Shown piece by piece: positions 12,508 through 22,244 of a stretch of 64,000 nt of DNA. The notes beneath the pieces are model-generated. The model was not told the origin of the DNA. It made no database searches and saw only the letters and a program-made list of their open reading frames with translations. Position numbers and translations under genes: made by a program. The stretch spans positions 13,309,248-13,373,247 of the forward strand of contig OX104134.1 in assembly GCA_944470555.2 (NCBI GenBank), read 5' to 3'. Source of the stretch: Heterobilharzia americana (lineage: Eukaryota; Platyhelminthes; Trematoda; Strigeidida; Schistosomatidae). Each line of letters opens with the position of its first letter. The first letter of the stretch is position 1.

Positions 12508-13437
12508 ATGCGATGTATTAACGCTATACACTGTATAGTATTTCAAGTTATTGAAAAGAAGACTACTGTTCAAATTTTAGATGAATTGGTCAGCCTGAGG
12601 TGTAAAGTTTCATCTCAACGCGTGAAGTTGGACTTTTATAAACCTTTCATTTCCAGTCATATATTCCCAAGACTATTTTATACAACTTTACGTTCCAGTA
12701 AACTGTAGCCAAATAATTCAAATCTCATCCGACTTGCCAAATCTCATGTGGAGAGTTCGAATGAAAAGCTTGCTAAACTGGCTGAACTTCATGTGTATGT
12801 GTCTTCCGTACTAGCAGACATTTTTTTTTATTTACATCAAATTTATTAACTTTTGATGTTCTGTCATCGCCAGATGTAAAGAAAAGACCAAGAATGGTTT
12901 AGAAAAATCTCAGATTATTAATTGTGTGAATCCCTTTCCTGTTGATTATGGTAAATTCTTCACTAATTTATCTTTGGTTCAGCTGTCTCTTCAAGAGAGG
13001 GAGGCGCTTTCGATTGGATTTAACTTTCCTGTTGCTCAAGCACAAATTTCTAATCTAGTGATCGATGTCCAGTTTGAAAATGTCTATGATCAGCCAAGCT
13101 CACTTATTTCAACTTAATCAGATAATGAGTTGGCTCATAGCTAAATTAGTGGATATTAATCATCAGTTTCACAATCCGCGTCTGAGAAACGGAAGTGCCT
13201 TAACTCCTCAGCATTTCGAAGCATAAAAAGGATTGCAAAATAATCCTGATATCATCACGCATAAGCCCGACGAAAAGTCACTTGTCACTATCAATAAGTT
13301 TGGTTACAAATGTAAGATGTTATCTGTCCTCAGTGATAAAAGCAAATTTATGGCAGATGTTTTCTCTGAGGGAATAAGTAAATTGGAAGTAAGAGTGAAT
13401 ATCTATTCTACTGAAACTGTTCAACATGAATGCTATT
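12508..13437 (+). mobile_element. Partial Penelope-like element, 5' copy
   Basis: N-terminal region of a PLE in several frames. At 12926-13117 the stretch NLSLVQLSLQEREALSIGFN matches the segment found upstream of PLE reverse transcriptases. At 13233-13439 NNPDIITHKPDEKSLVTINK and LSDKSKF match the conserved K-x-D-K-G block that leads into the RT. The sequence then restarts at a second K-x-D-K-G block (about 13500-13600), so this looks like a truncated 5' copy joined head-to-tail to the main element, as PLEs often are. Confidence 0.65.
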
Positions 13438-13560
13438 AACAAAGAGGAATTTAATTACCTGAAACCCATGAACGATGAGTATTCACACCTTTACGAACTT
13501 CTCTAAGTCAGATAAAGGATCAGGAATAGTTTTAATGGATAAAAAAAGTACATAGACGAA

Positions 13561-14121
13561 ATGAATTCTTTACTTAGTGATGAAAGTAAATTTCAGAAAT
13601 TAGCCGCTTATGGTGATACAACAGAGAAAACTGAGAAACATCTAACCGAATCACTGAAAAGGATAAAACAACAAGCTTTCATTTCAGAAAGCACCTTTAA
13701 AATGCTGAAACCTACTGGAACCGTTACACCTAGACTTTACGGCCTACCGAAACTGCATAAAAACGGTCTGCCTCTACGACCAGTTTTTGACATGACTAAC
13801 TCTCAGTATCATACAACAGCAAAATGGTTGATACAACTTTTGAAGCCTCTCCACAAAGAAGTTGTGAAGTATAGTCTCAAAGATACCTTTGAATTTGTCA
13901 GAAAGGTTGAGGATCTGGAGGTAAATGATAAGTTAATGATTTCGTGTGACGTTTCATTTCTTTTTACCAACGTTCCTTTAATGGAGACAGTAGACTTTAT
14001 TTCCAACGAACTCATGAAGCACGGCATGGAAATAGGTATTCCAGTCTCCACACCGAAAGAACTACTTCTGAGGTGTACGATGAATGCACAATTTCTTTTC
14101 AACTATGAACTCTACCGGTAA
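13561..14121 (+). pseudogene. PLE reverse transcriptase, fingers and palm (broken)
   Basis: A 186-codon open stretch covering the first half of a PLE RT. Residues 1-20 hold the LLSDESKFQKL segment, residues about 60-80 LYGLPKLHKNGLPLRPVFD, residues about 125-145 motif A (ISCDVSFLFTNVP, with the catalytic aspartate present), followed by the helix around MKHGMEIGIP. The stop at 14119-14121 falls just before motif B, which continues in another frame as DGVAMGSPPDPLLADFF. The ATG at 13561 is internal: the conserved KSDKGSGIVLMD block lies upstream in a shifted frame. Confidence 0.8.
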
Positions 14122-14267
14122 TATGATGGTGTTGCCATGGGGTCGCCCCCTGACCCGCTCTTAGCAGATTTTTTTCTGGCAAAACTTGAGAATGGTTCAC
14201 TGAACGATACTATAGCCGTTTAGAGTTATATTGTCGTTACAGGATGATACTTTTATAGTTCTCAAAA

Positions 14268-14849
14268 GTGAGAAATAAGAATGCTGTTCTGAATAAGTTC
14301 AGTAGTGTTCACCCGGCAATCAGCTTCACAATGGAAGAGGAGAAAAATGATAGTATCCCATTTCTTGATGTTCCGTTGGTAAGAAGGTCAGATGGAACCC
14401 TGAAGCGAAGTGTTTATAGAAAGCCAACATCAACAGGTCAATATACGCACTTCTTTAGTGCTGTACCCCTCCAATACAAAAGGAACCTAGTGAAATGCTT
14501 AGCATACTGTGCATCAGCTATTTGCTCAGAGGATGCTATAAAGGAAGAGTGTGCCACCATCCGTGATCTGCTTAGTAGGAATGGCTACACAGACGAGTTT
14601 GTAACTAAGCACATGAATATTAAGAGGGTTAAGAAAACAATGCAAACAGTTCCTAAGAAGCAAATCTTCTTGAAGCTGGAATTTAAGAGTGATATTGCCA
14701 GTGAGATCATCACACAACGCATAAAAAGAGTCATGCATAAAGCATCCTCAGCCACTAAATTATATCCCACCTTCTACAACCGCCCGATTCTAGGCGCAAG
14801 AAATAAAGACAAACTGCCTGATTCTACCACTTCTATGTGCATTTATTAA
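14268..14849 (+). pseudogene. PLE reverse transcriptase thumb and connecting region (broken)
   Basis: A 193-codon open stretch continuing the PLE RT after motif C. It contains FSSVHPAISFTMEEE and IPFLDVPLVRR, then VYRKPTSTGQYTHFFS and the AVPLQYKRNLVKCLAYCASAI helix, features typical of PLE RTs between the RT core and the GIY-YIG domain. The region RDLLSRNGYTDEFV aligns with the same place in the relics at 54.8, 58.3 and 60.6 kb. The stop at 14847-14849 is followed directly, in the same frame, by the GIY-YIG start, so one mutation separates the two domains. Confidence 0.8.
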
Positions 14850-15140
14850 TTCAACTGCTCCTGTGCAGCAAGTTACATTGGCTTACAATGAGGCAGTTCC
14901 ATTGTCTAATTTCTGAGCACCACCCATCATAGTTGGACAAGGGACAGATAAGAACTAATAAAGAGCTCCATACTTACACACTTAGTTGACACAGGACATC
15001 AAGTGGTTACTGGAAAATTCTTCAAAATCATCTATCAGATTCCAAGTAGTTTAATTCATGGATTACGCACTCGGTTACTTCACATAGCAGAAGCGATTGA
15101 AGCAACATTCACAAACATAGCCTTTGTATCCAATGAAGTT
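14850..15140 (+). pseudogene. PLE GIY-YIG endonuclease (broken)
   Basis: In the frame of the preceding RT stretch, FNCSCAASYIGLQ runs into a stop; one base on, RQFHCLISEHHPS continues the domain. Further down, HQVVTGKFFKIIYQI and RTRLLHIAEAIEA (about 14995-15110) match the C-terminal part of the PLE endonuclease. The Y-I-G motif and the R-x(7)-E-H spacing identify the family. Two frameshifts and a stop make it non-functional. Confidence 0.75.
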
Positions 15141-15297
15141 TGTTCGACCACTTTCATCACCGTGGCAGTCAAAATGATGCAACACTCAGGTTCAGTTTGT
15201 GCACCTCTTCCCCTTCCTGTTTCTATCAGCATTCATATTTCCTATTTTAGTAACTCTGTTGATCATTTACATCATCATTTCCAAACAACCAAGTGAT

Positions 15298-16236
15298 TGG
15301 TACCTAGCGAAGAGACGAAGGGTTAACTTGTCAAACTCCCGAAGAAGGGGGATCTAAGCCTTAGCAAGAACTGCTGCGGAATTACTCTCCTGTCCACCCA
15401 AAGCAAGCAAAATATTAAGCCACATCATCCTGGAGAGGCTAAGGGATGCACTGGATTCAAAACTATCACTGGATAAGGCTGGCTAATTGGCTTCAGGAAG
15501 TACAAATCATGTGCAGACCAAATTGCAACGCTACACTACGCATCATCATAGAACAGAGTATAGAATGGCAGTCAACTCTACACCTCAACTTTATCGACTT
15601 TGAGAAGGCCTTTGACAGCGTCGACCGAGAGGTAATTTGGAAACTGCTTCAATACTGCAGAATACCACAAACCTTTATCAACCTCATTCAACAACTATAT
15701 GAAGACGCCACATGCCAAGTAATTCATAATGGGAAGTTCAGTGATGCTTTTGAAGTGAAAACAGGAGTGAAACAGGGTTGCCTACTATCACTCCTGATAT
15801 TCCTGATTGTAGTGGACTGGATCATGCAACAAACAGTGAGGAGCTGTGAGAAGAGGGGGATACGCTGGACTGCGGAAAAGAACCTAGAAGATCTGGATTT
15901 CGCCAGTGATGACTTGTGTCTTATGTCGTAGAAACTTGAAGATCTACAGGCGAAAACTAACAAGTTGACAGAAGAGGTGGGTCAGCGAAGACGGGACTTC
16001 AAGTGAATATAGAGAAGACGGAGGTGATGAAGATACCCAACCAACAACAACAGTAACAACAACAAACTCCAGTCACCATGAACGGGAGAAACCTAAAGGA
16101 AGTAGCCTCCTTCATCTATCTAGGCAGCACTGTTTCAACTACAGGAGGCACAGGCACAGACGAGGACGTCAAAGTCAGGCAGGATCGGGAAAGCAAGACA
16201 AGCGTTCATTAGCCTGAAACCAGTGTGGAGATCTTC
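15298..16236 (+). mobile_element. RTE RT fragment, left arm of RT palindrome
   Basis: A plus-strand fragment of the same RTE family, starting just after the PLE relic. From about 15424 to 16236 it mirrors 16269-17080 almost exactly, leaving a 32-bp loop at 16237-16268. Coordinates sum to 32505 on the inner side of a single G insertion near 15857 and to 32504 outside it. Outward of about 15424 the two arms show several differences per 60 bases, so the identity stops inside homologous sequence. Confidence 0.85.
15446..15931 (+). pseudogene. RTE reverse transcriptase core (fragment)
   Basis: A 161-codon open stretch with LINE RT motifs: FIDFEKAFDSVDREVIW (residues about 50-66, motif A with its aspartate), the segment FINLIQQLYEDATCQVIHNG, TGVKQGCLLS and LIVVDWIM (residues about 108-130), and the motif C box, which reads FASDDLCLMS rather than FADD. 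The extra serine codon in the catalytic box would probably inactivate the enzyme. The fragment lacks the endonuclease and the N-terminal RT part in frame. It reads further than its mirror at 16618-17058 because it has one more G. Confidence 0.85.
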
Positions 16237-16617
16237 CACATCTTGTTCCACACGCTGAGTGGAGTGCAGAAGATCTCCACACTGGTTTCAGGCTAATGAA
16301 CGCTTGTCTTGCTTTCCCGATCCTGCCTGACTTTGACGTCCTCGTCTGTGCCTGTGCCTCCTGTAGTTGAAACAGTGCTGCCTAGATAGATGAAGGAGGC
16401 TACTTCCTTTAGGTTTCTCCCGTTCATGGTGACTGGAGTTTGTTGTTGTTACTGTTGTTGTTGGTTGGGTATCTTCATCACCTCCGTCTTCTCTATATTC
16501 ACTTGAAGTCCCGTCTTCGCTGACCCACCTCTTCTGTCAACTTGTTAGTTTTCGCCTGTAGATCTTCAAGTTTCTACGACATAAGACACAAGTCATCACT
16601 GGCGAAATCCAGATCTT

Positions 16618-17058
16618 CTAGGTTCTTTTCCGCAGTCCAGCGTATCCCCTCTTCTCACAGCTCCTCACTGTTTGTTGCATGATCCAGTCCACTACAATCA
16701 GGAATATCAGGAGTGATAGTAGGCAACCCTGTTTCACTCCTGTTTTCACTTCAAAAGCATCACTGAACTTCCCATTATGAATTACTTGGCATGTGGCGTC
16801 TTCATATAGTTGTTGAATGAGGTTGATAAAGGTTTGTGGTATTCTGCAGTATTGAAGCAGTTTCCAAATTACCTCTCGGTCGACGCTGTCAAAGGCCTTC
16901 TCAAAGTCGATAAAGTTGAGGTGTAGAGTTGACTGCCATTCTATACTCTGTTCTATGATGATGCGTAGTGTAGCGTTGCAATTTGGTCTGCACATGATTT
17001 GTACTTCCTGAAGCCAATTAGCCAGCCTTATCCAGTGATAGTTTTGAATCCAGTGCAT
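16618..17058 (-). pseudogene. RTE reverse transcriptase core (copy 2, frameshifted)
   Basis: A 146-codon open stretch identical over most of its length to the mirror copy at 15446-15931: FEKAFDSVDR, TGVKQGCLLS, LIVVDWIM. It diverges after SCEKRG because it has four Gs where the mirror has five, and soon stops. The downstream FASDD box is still present in another frame (about 16585-16615). Confidence 0.85.
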
Positions 17059-17452
17059 CCCTTAGCCTCTCCAGGATGATGCGGCTTAATATTTTGCTTG
17101 CTTTGGGCGGACAGGAGAGTGATTCCGCACCAGTTCTTGCAAACACTTAGGTCTCCCTTCTTCGGGAGTTTGACAAGGTAACCCTTCTTCCAATCACTAA
17201 CCAGGTACCTCCCCTTCCTTCCACACCTTCTGCAATAGTGGTGTGAGCATGTCCGCTGTTGTCGTCTCTGCACCTGTTCTCAGTCCTGCTGCTTTCCAGC
17301 ATTTCAGTAGCTTTATGGCATTCAGGACTTCCATTTTCGTTGGAGGATTTATGTTCACTGGTAGTTCTGTGATGGCTGCAGGTGATATTTCTGGACGAAG
17401 TGCAGGTGTTGGTGGTGGTCGATTCAAGAGGTATTTGAAGTGATCGGCCCAT
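17028..17452 (-). pseudogene. RTE RT N-terminal region (copy 2, frameshifted)
   Basis: Several overlapping frames carry the part before the RT core: RPPPTPALRPEI, PPTKMEVLNAIKLLKCWKAAG (split by frame), TTADMLTPLLQKVWKEGEVP and KKGYLVKLPKKGDLSVCKNW. The order fits LINE RT motifs 0 to 2. The GGAAGGAAGG run in the KVWKEG codons is short here, whereas in copy 3 it has expanded to about 250 bp. Confidence 0.7.
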
Positions 17453-18078
17453 CGTTCCCTTTATTTCCCTTCTTTCGTAATTATATTTCCGTCATCACCT
17501 TTTATTGGTTTCGCCTGCGTTGATCTCTTCCCAGATAGCAACCTGGTTATTTGATACAATGCTGTCAGGTCTCTGTCTCTCCTACCTGCAGCCTGTTCTG
17601 CTTCACTTGTCAGTGTGTCGTGGGAGTGTCTTTTGTCTTTCCGTGCACTCTTCTTCACTTCTTTGTCTAGTGTTTTATATATTGCACTCAGTTCCCCTTG
17701 TCGTTGTTCATCCTGCGCTGCACTGGTTCATCTTCTGCTTCACCATCACCACCTTCCTCTCCCTCCTCTATCAGCTCCCATGTATCCGTCGAGATCCATT
17801 CCTTATCTTGTCTTCTTTCTTCTTCCTTCCTAATACGGCTGTCCAGGTTTCTTTCCACATAACTTTCAAAGACTTCCAGTGCTCATCTACACAGGTCTCT
17901 TCAGGGATGTTCCTCGATATCTCCCATTTTGTCTTGATGGCTGACCGGCGTGAAGATTTCCTTTGTAGTTTCATCCTTCAGTTTCTGTTCTAGGTAGGTG
18001 TTGAACTTGAACTGTGATCTACCACCAGCTTTCTTGAAGACTTTCAACTTGATTTTGAAGGTAATGGGTGGTCTGGAC

Positions 18079-18923
18079 CTACATCTGCTCCTCTTCTTGA
18101 CCTTGTGTCAAGTAGGCTGACTGCGTCTCCACTTTCTTCACACTTGAGATAAAGTCGATCTGATTTTTGGTGTAGTGTGTCCTGGTGTCTGGTGAAATCC
18201 ATGTTGCTCGCTTTGTGGATATCCTTGTGCTTGAACACACTGCCTCGCCTCCAATCACCAAATCGTTGAATGCACAGAATTCTGAAAACAATTCTCCATT
18301 CTCATTCTTCATTTCACCTAGCACTTCTCGATCAATGGTTAGTTCTCTTCCTGTGTCGTCCCCTCCCAGTTCGGCATTCATTTCGCCACACCCATTGGAA
18401 TTTTGATATCTCCAACTGAGGTCTTGTCCAGTGTTGATTGAGGTTGTCTGTAGAATTCCTCCTTTTTCTCCTGCTCTGCATTATTTGTAGGTGCATAGTG
18501 TAGCATTGAATGATTGTGACCTTCCTTACTTTTGAGTTGAACCCTGCTGTCATGATCCTGATGCCGGAGAAGATTGATTCCCACTGCATGAGAGAGAGCC
18601 CTCGATGCTCTTCAAGAGGACATCATGGTAGCCACTCGAAAACTCAGTGTGCTCGTGATTGTTGTCTGGGTGACAATATCGGAGTAGATTATTGATTCTG
18701 CAGTTGACAGTTTGGAGAGTCCACTCCCACTTCATCTACTTTCGCAAATTCCAAGCACTTCAATGTGATACCTTCTCATCTCCTTTGCAATCTGGGCTGC
18801 CTTGCTGGGTTCAAACATGGTGCGGACATTCCATGTCCCCACGTTTACTTTCGCTTTCATCGAGAGAGAGAGGAGAAATATCGGTGAATTGGCTTCTGGG
18901 AGGCTTTCACCAACTGGCGTCAT
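18079..18923 (-). pseudogene. RTE endonuclease relic (copy 2)
   Basis: The N-terminal part, 18732-18923, reads KVNVGTWNVRTMFEPSKAAQ and IEVLGICESR. The C-terminal part, 18079-18381, starts at MNAELGGDDTGRELTIDR and includes GELFSEFCAFNDLVIGG and TWISPDTRTHYTKNQIDF. The codon before MNA is GAA, giving GEMNA where copies 1 and 4 have GDMNA. Loss of that conserved aspartate would be expected to impair the nuclease. Frames change at least twice. Confidence 0.75.
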
Positions 18924-19104
18924 TTCGCCTCCCCGATTCCAGAGAGGAATTATTTTGTTATTATTTTTTTACATTTTGTTCGTGCTTTGAAGTTTGTTTG
19001 GGGATTGGATTTGTTTTGCGGGTTAGGGTTGCTAGCCCTATGCCCAACCTTCCCTGTTTACTCGGATTTATGGCCGGTTAGTAACTAGTGAACTAGTTAA
19101 CCAC

Positions 19105-21055
19105 GAGAGGTTATATAGCTCTAATACACCACATATTTCAGATAATCTCCATCTTCTCATTATGTTGTTTAAATAACAAACTATTAATTACGTCGGAGTA
19201 AGTGGCTATTAGGCTGATATCACAAATGCTGTAATCACAACAAAGATCATCCGGCTCATAAAAATTTGCAAACCTAAGATGACTGATGCCTATACATCGA
19301 GAAGGAAACAAACCATACTGAGAATGTTAATGCCTTCAATACAGGTTGGAGACAGGTTGTTTGCATATACACTTTGATAATATGAAGTGTTGAAGAACCG
19401 AAAGAATTTTGTCCATCAAACTGGCATGAAAATAACCCTAGCCTGCCTGGGTCAGGGTTCAGGAATCTTGTCCAGGAGACTTGAGTAATATCTGACTAAC
19501 TCTTAAGGAAACCAAACAAAAGTCACCACTCGAAGAAGAAGAAGAGACTCATGACAATACCTCCCAAATGAATTCACTTTGTAAACCTCCAATCAAGAGG
19601 TTCAACTCTTGTAGACTAAATATTTCTTTAATCTTGCTCGATGAAAATTATCAGTGATCATGCTGATATTTGCAAGGCTTCAAATGTAAACTTTCGTAAT
19701 CCAAAGATCTGTCATGACATTTTTACCTCAACTGCCTGTTCAGACACTCAACTTCATAAAAGATATTTCTCTCTCGCTGGAGGATAGCAAGAAAGCCATG
19801 GCCTGATATGATATTCTCTACCTTCTTAAGATATGACAACAAAGACACTCTATTATTTCTTCTCAAAGTTTTCTTTATATAATCATCAACCATGATCCAC
19901 TCTTAAGGGTAGAAAATTACAAGCAAAATTATACCTAGGTTCAAATCAAGATCTTCGAAAAACAAGTTGCTCAATTTTTTCTATAGAAGAAATGCATTGA
20001 TTCTAGCCAGCATCAGCATACAACTAAGTCTACCATCTAGAACGTTTTGAGCATATTTCGTTACTGAATGATTCCTGCATGACTGTATTAGTTATTGTAA
20101 GCTTCGACACTATGAGTAACAATATGCTTATGTGTGAAGTGGCATGATATGAACTGAAAGGCTGGCTACTACAGTGTTTAAAGTCATTCATCAGCAACTG
20201 CTTACTAATATTTAAGATTAGTGTTCGTGGTTCACAGTCACTCCTCATCACTAGTGGCAGTGTGCTTAAACAACTATTATTTCTTTTATACTCCAAAGAT
20301 AAATATGATATTATGTTGGACGGTAGAGCTTTTTTATTTTCCCACCTCATTAGTCGTATAGGTGGAAGTGTAGCTCTATCTGTCCAAGGTTATCTATGGA
20401 AAGGTTTGACTATAATTGAAGTGCATCATACCTGTACACGTAAGACCGCATGTAGTGAACTACAGTAGTCTTCTTGATGACTTCATGGTGTTTACCCTTA
20501 TATTTGAAGAAAAGCATTAGATGTTCGATTGCTCGGAGCCTAAGCGTATCTTAGCTTATTTGGTGCGATATCATACTGAAAAGTTTGAGTAGCAGTTTTG
20601 ATAGTACTCTACCGTTGACTACGAGTGAGTGTGCTTTCGTTCATTATATTACAAGTTAAGCACACTATAGATCATTGTGGGAACTAACAATGTAATAACT
20701 GTTCTTCAAAAACCAGCTGGAATTTTATTTGGTCTGGGAATCTAGAGTTCATAAAGATGGATGAAGAACCTTTGTAATCTATTAATTAAAACCCCTGGTG
20801 CATGGAAAATCGTGGTGTTAGATGCCATTGCAGTGGTTTGAAAAAAATCAAGAACCTAGTTCAGTTAATTATAAAATATGTCTTTATTTATCGACGTATT
20901 CATCGAAGCAGCTGGAGGTTGAACGAAACTAGTCTCATGGAGTTTTATTCAAAGTAAAAAGGGCGTAGTATTAGACACATATATGTAATCAGTACGCACT
21001 TTTTCAGTTCAGAACCAAAATGTTTTTCAGTCTATTCGTTATTTTATGAAAAATC
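19105..21055. other. Unassigned DNA
   Basis: No protein family or repeat recognised. A 106-codon minus-strand stretch at 20030-20350 has no recognisable motif and no splice context that I can defend. Confidence 0.5.
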
Positions 21056-21690
21056 TCCCGGCTAGGGAGGAATGGGTGGACATTAGGGATTATCAGTGGA
21101 TACAGTGTTTAGGATTTTCGTCAGAGTATTCACTGGTATATCTCATAAAGTTTTGATGATGAAGCTAAAGGTATTTGGTGGTGATGATAATTCATGGAAG
21201 TGCATTGAGGGATGCTAACAACAGAATATGGTATATCATTCTACTGATAACTGGTGACCAGTGGAGTTTTTCAGGATACTGTTCATGGTGCATTCCTGTT
21301 CCTTCTGTGTATGAATAGCCTACCAAAAATGTCTAGGTTCACGTTTCTCCTTTTCTTTTAGAGATGTGAAAATCTGAAGGGTGGTTAGTAAATATGAATT
21401 TACAATTCTCGTTGAAAATGATCTGAATGAGCTGATAGAAATGGCTACCCGCTAAGGTTAAACCCCACTTCTAATAAATATAGTAATACAAGCTGTCTAA
21501 GTCATCTAATCACTACTCAGCTAGTTAATTATCTTTGACTTGTGTTCAAGAATAAAAGCTTTGAGGATTATTGTTAGTCGCAACTCTTAAATGATAGCTC
21601 AGTGAACTGTCGATGCACCAGTAGCATTCGTAATATCATTTTCACTTCAATATACATTAAAACGCTTTCGTGACGACTTGTTTGGTTCAA
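21056..21690 (+). pseudogene. CR1-type LINE reverse transcriptase relic
   Basis: Across frames the plus strand reads GISHKVLMMKLKVFG (about 21135-21180), then SGVFQDTVHGAFLFLLCMNS (about 21262-21320; the usual form is SGVPQG-V-GP), LPKMSRFTFLLFF and RDVKI where the FADD box should be, and later RIIVSRNS (about 21570), like the LGVIVS motif. This order fits a CR1/Jockey-type RT. The catalytic FADD box has decayed and several frameshifts are needed, so it is an old fossil. Confidence 0.6.
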
Positions 21691-21837
21691 GTGGATGAAA
21701 TAGAAAAGGAGTCATTAAAAGAGAAAAAGATGATTTCGCGGGGGGAGGGGGATTAAAGCTTAAGTGCTTTCGAAGAATTCTAAAATGATGATCAAACTGG
21801 AATATGTAAATCCATTTTGGAGGTTTGTGGGGATTTA

Positions 21838-22240
21838 CTTATTGATTTCAGGTTGGTATTCATCATGGACTAACATAAGTTGGACAAACATTAGAAACCC
21901 GGGAGCACTGGTGGACATCTGTTTCATGCTAGTATGGGACGTAGCATGATTGCGAACCCATGACATTAACGAGGATGGAATCTAGGTATTGAGTGGAGGT
22001 CGCACTATATCGGTAACTGCCAGAAGTACAGAAATGCGAATCACTAGATTCCGGCCCAGTTGCTGAATTCTAAAATGTTTGCTATGGAACCGGGAGGTCC
22101 TGGATTTGGTCCTTTCCAAAGTCATGGATGTGCACTGCTGAACCCAATACTGGGACGAAGCCTCTTTCCAGTGTTCTCAGGTATTCAATGTTTCTTCAGC
22201 TGCTGTTAGTCTGGGATGAATACCGACTGGAAATGAAATG
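21838..22240 (+). repeat. Inverted pair of tRNA/hammerhead SINE units
   Basis: The two ends are inverted: TTCAGGTTGGTATTCATC (about 21847-21864) against GGATGAATACCGACTGGAA (22213-22231). A tRNA-like head on the plus strand (GGCCCAGTTGCTGAATTC near 22053, then TCCTGGATTTGGTCC near 22098) precedes a decayed hammerhead at 22130-22173. A second hammerhead-like piece lies on the minus strand at about 21903-21950. The element shares its middle (around GCACTATATCGGTAACTG) with the element at 33.0 kb. Confidence 0.6.
22130..22173 (+). ncRNA. Hammerhead relic, second class
   Basis: GCACTG, a shortened core (CTGAACC in place of CTGAGGA-GTCC), helix II ending GGGAC, and GAAG instead of GAAA. The 3' half of helix I, CAGTG, is kept. 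Deletion in the first box and change of the second imply no activity. Confidence 0.45.
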
Positions 22241-22244
22241 TGAA

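Larger units (their letters stand above)
13440..15297 (+). mobile_element. Penelope-like element with GIY-YIG endonuclease
   Basis: A nearly complete PLE coding region, decayed. In order: the segment before the RT and KSDKGSGIVLMDKK (13500-13550), LYGLPKLHK and PLRPVFDM (13738-13795), motif A CDVSFLFTNVP (13945-13980), motif B DGVAMGSP (14122-14150), motif C with DDTFIV (14240-14265), the connecting region, and the GIY-YIG nuclease SYIG (about 14870-14890) through to about 15140. PLEs transpose by reverse transcription using the GIY-YIG nuclease. At least four frameshifts or stops break the frame. It resembles the schistosome PLEs described as Cercyon or Perere-10 (named from memory). Confidence 0.85.
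16269..19104 (-). mobile_element. RTE-type LINE, copy 2
   Basis: Minus-strand element with an intact 5' end near 19104 and a 3' end cut at the palindrome loop. Order down the minus strand: leader, endonuclease start (GTWNVRTM, ESR at about 18730-18860), EN middle (about 18330-18590), GEMNAELGG (about 18372), TWISPDTRTH, the basic linker (17461-17658), RT N-terminus with AIKLLKCWKAAG (17197-17427), PKKGDLSVCKNW (about 17150), and the RT core (16618-17058). The segment 17478-18433 is nearly identical to copy 3 although the flanks are not. Many frameshifts; the C-terminal part after the RT is missing. Confidence 0.85.

Noticed and set aside
17505..17993. 162-codon open stretch on the plus strand, also at 25163-25651 (minus)
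   Set aside because: It is antisense to the RTE linker and endonuclease; cysteine- and serine-rich composition is typical of an antisense frame.
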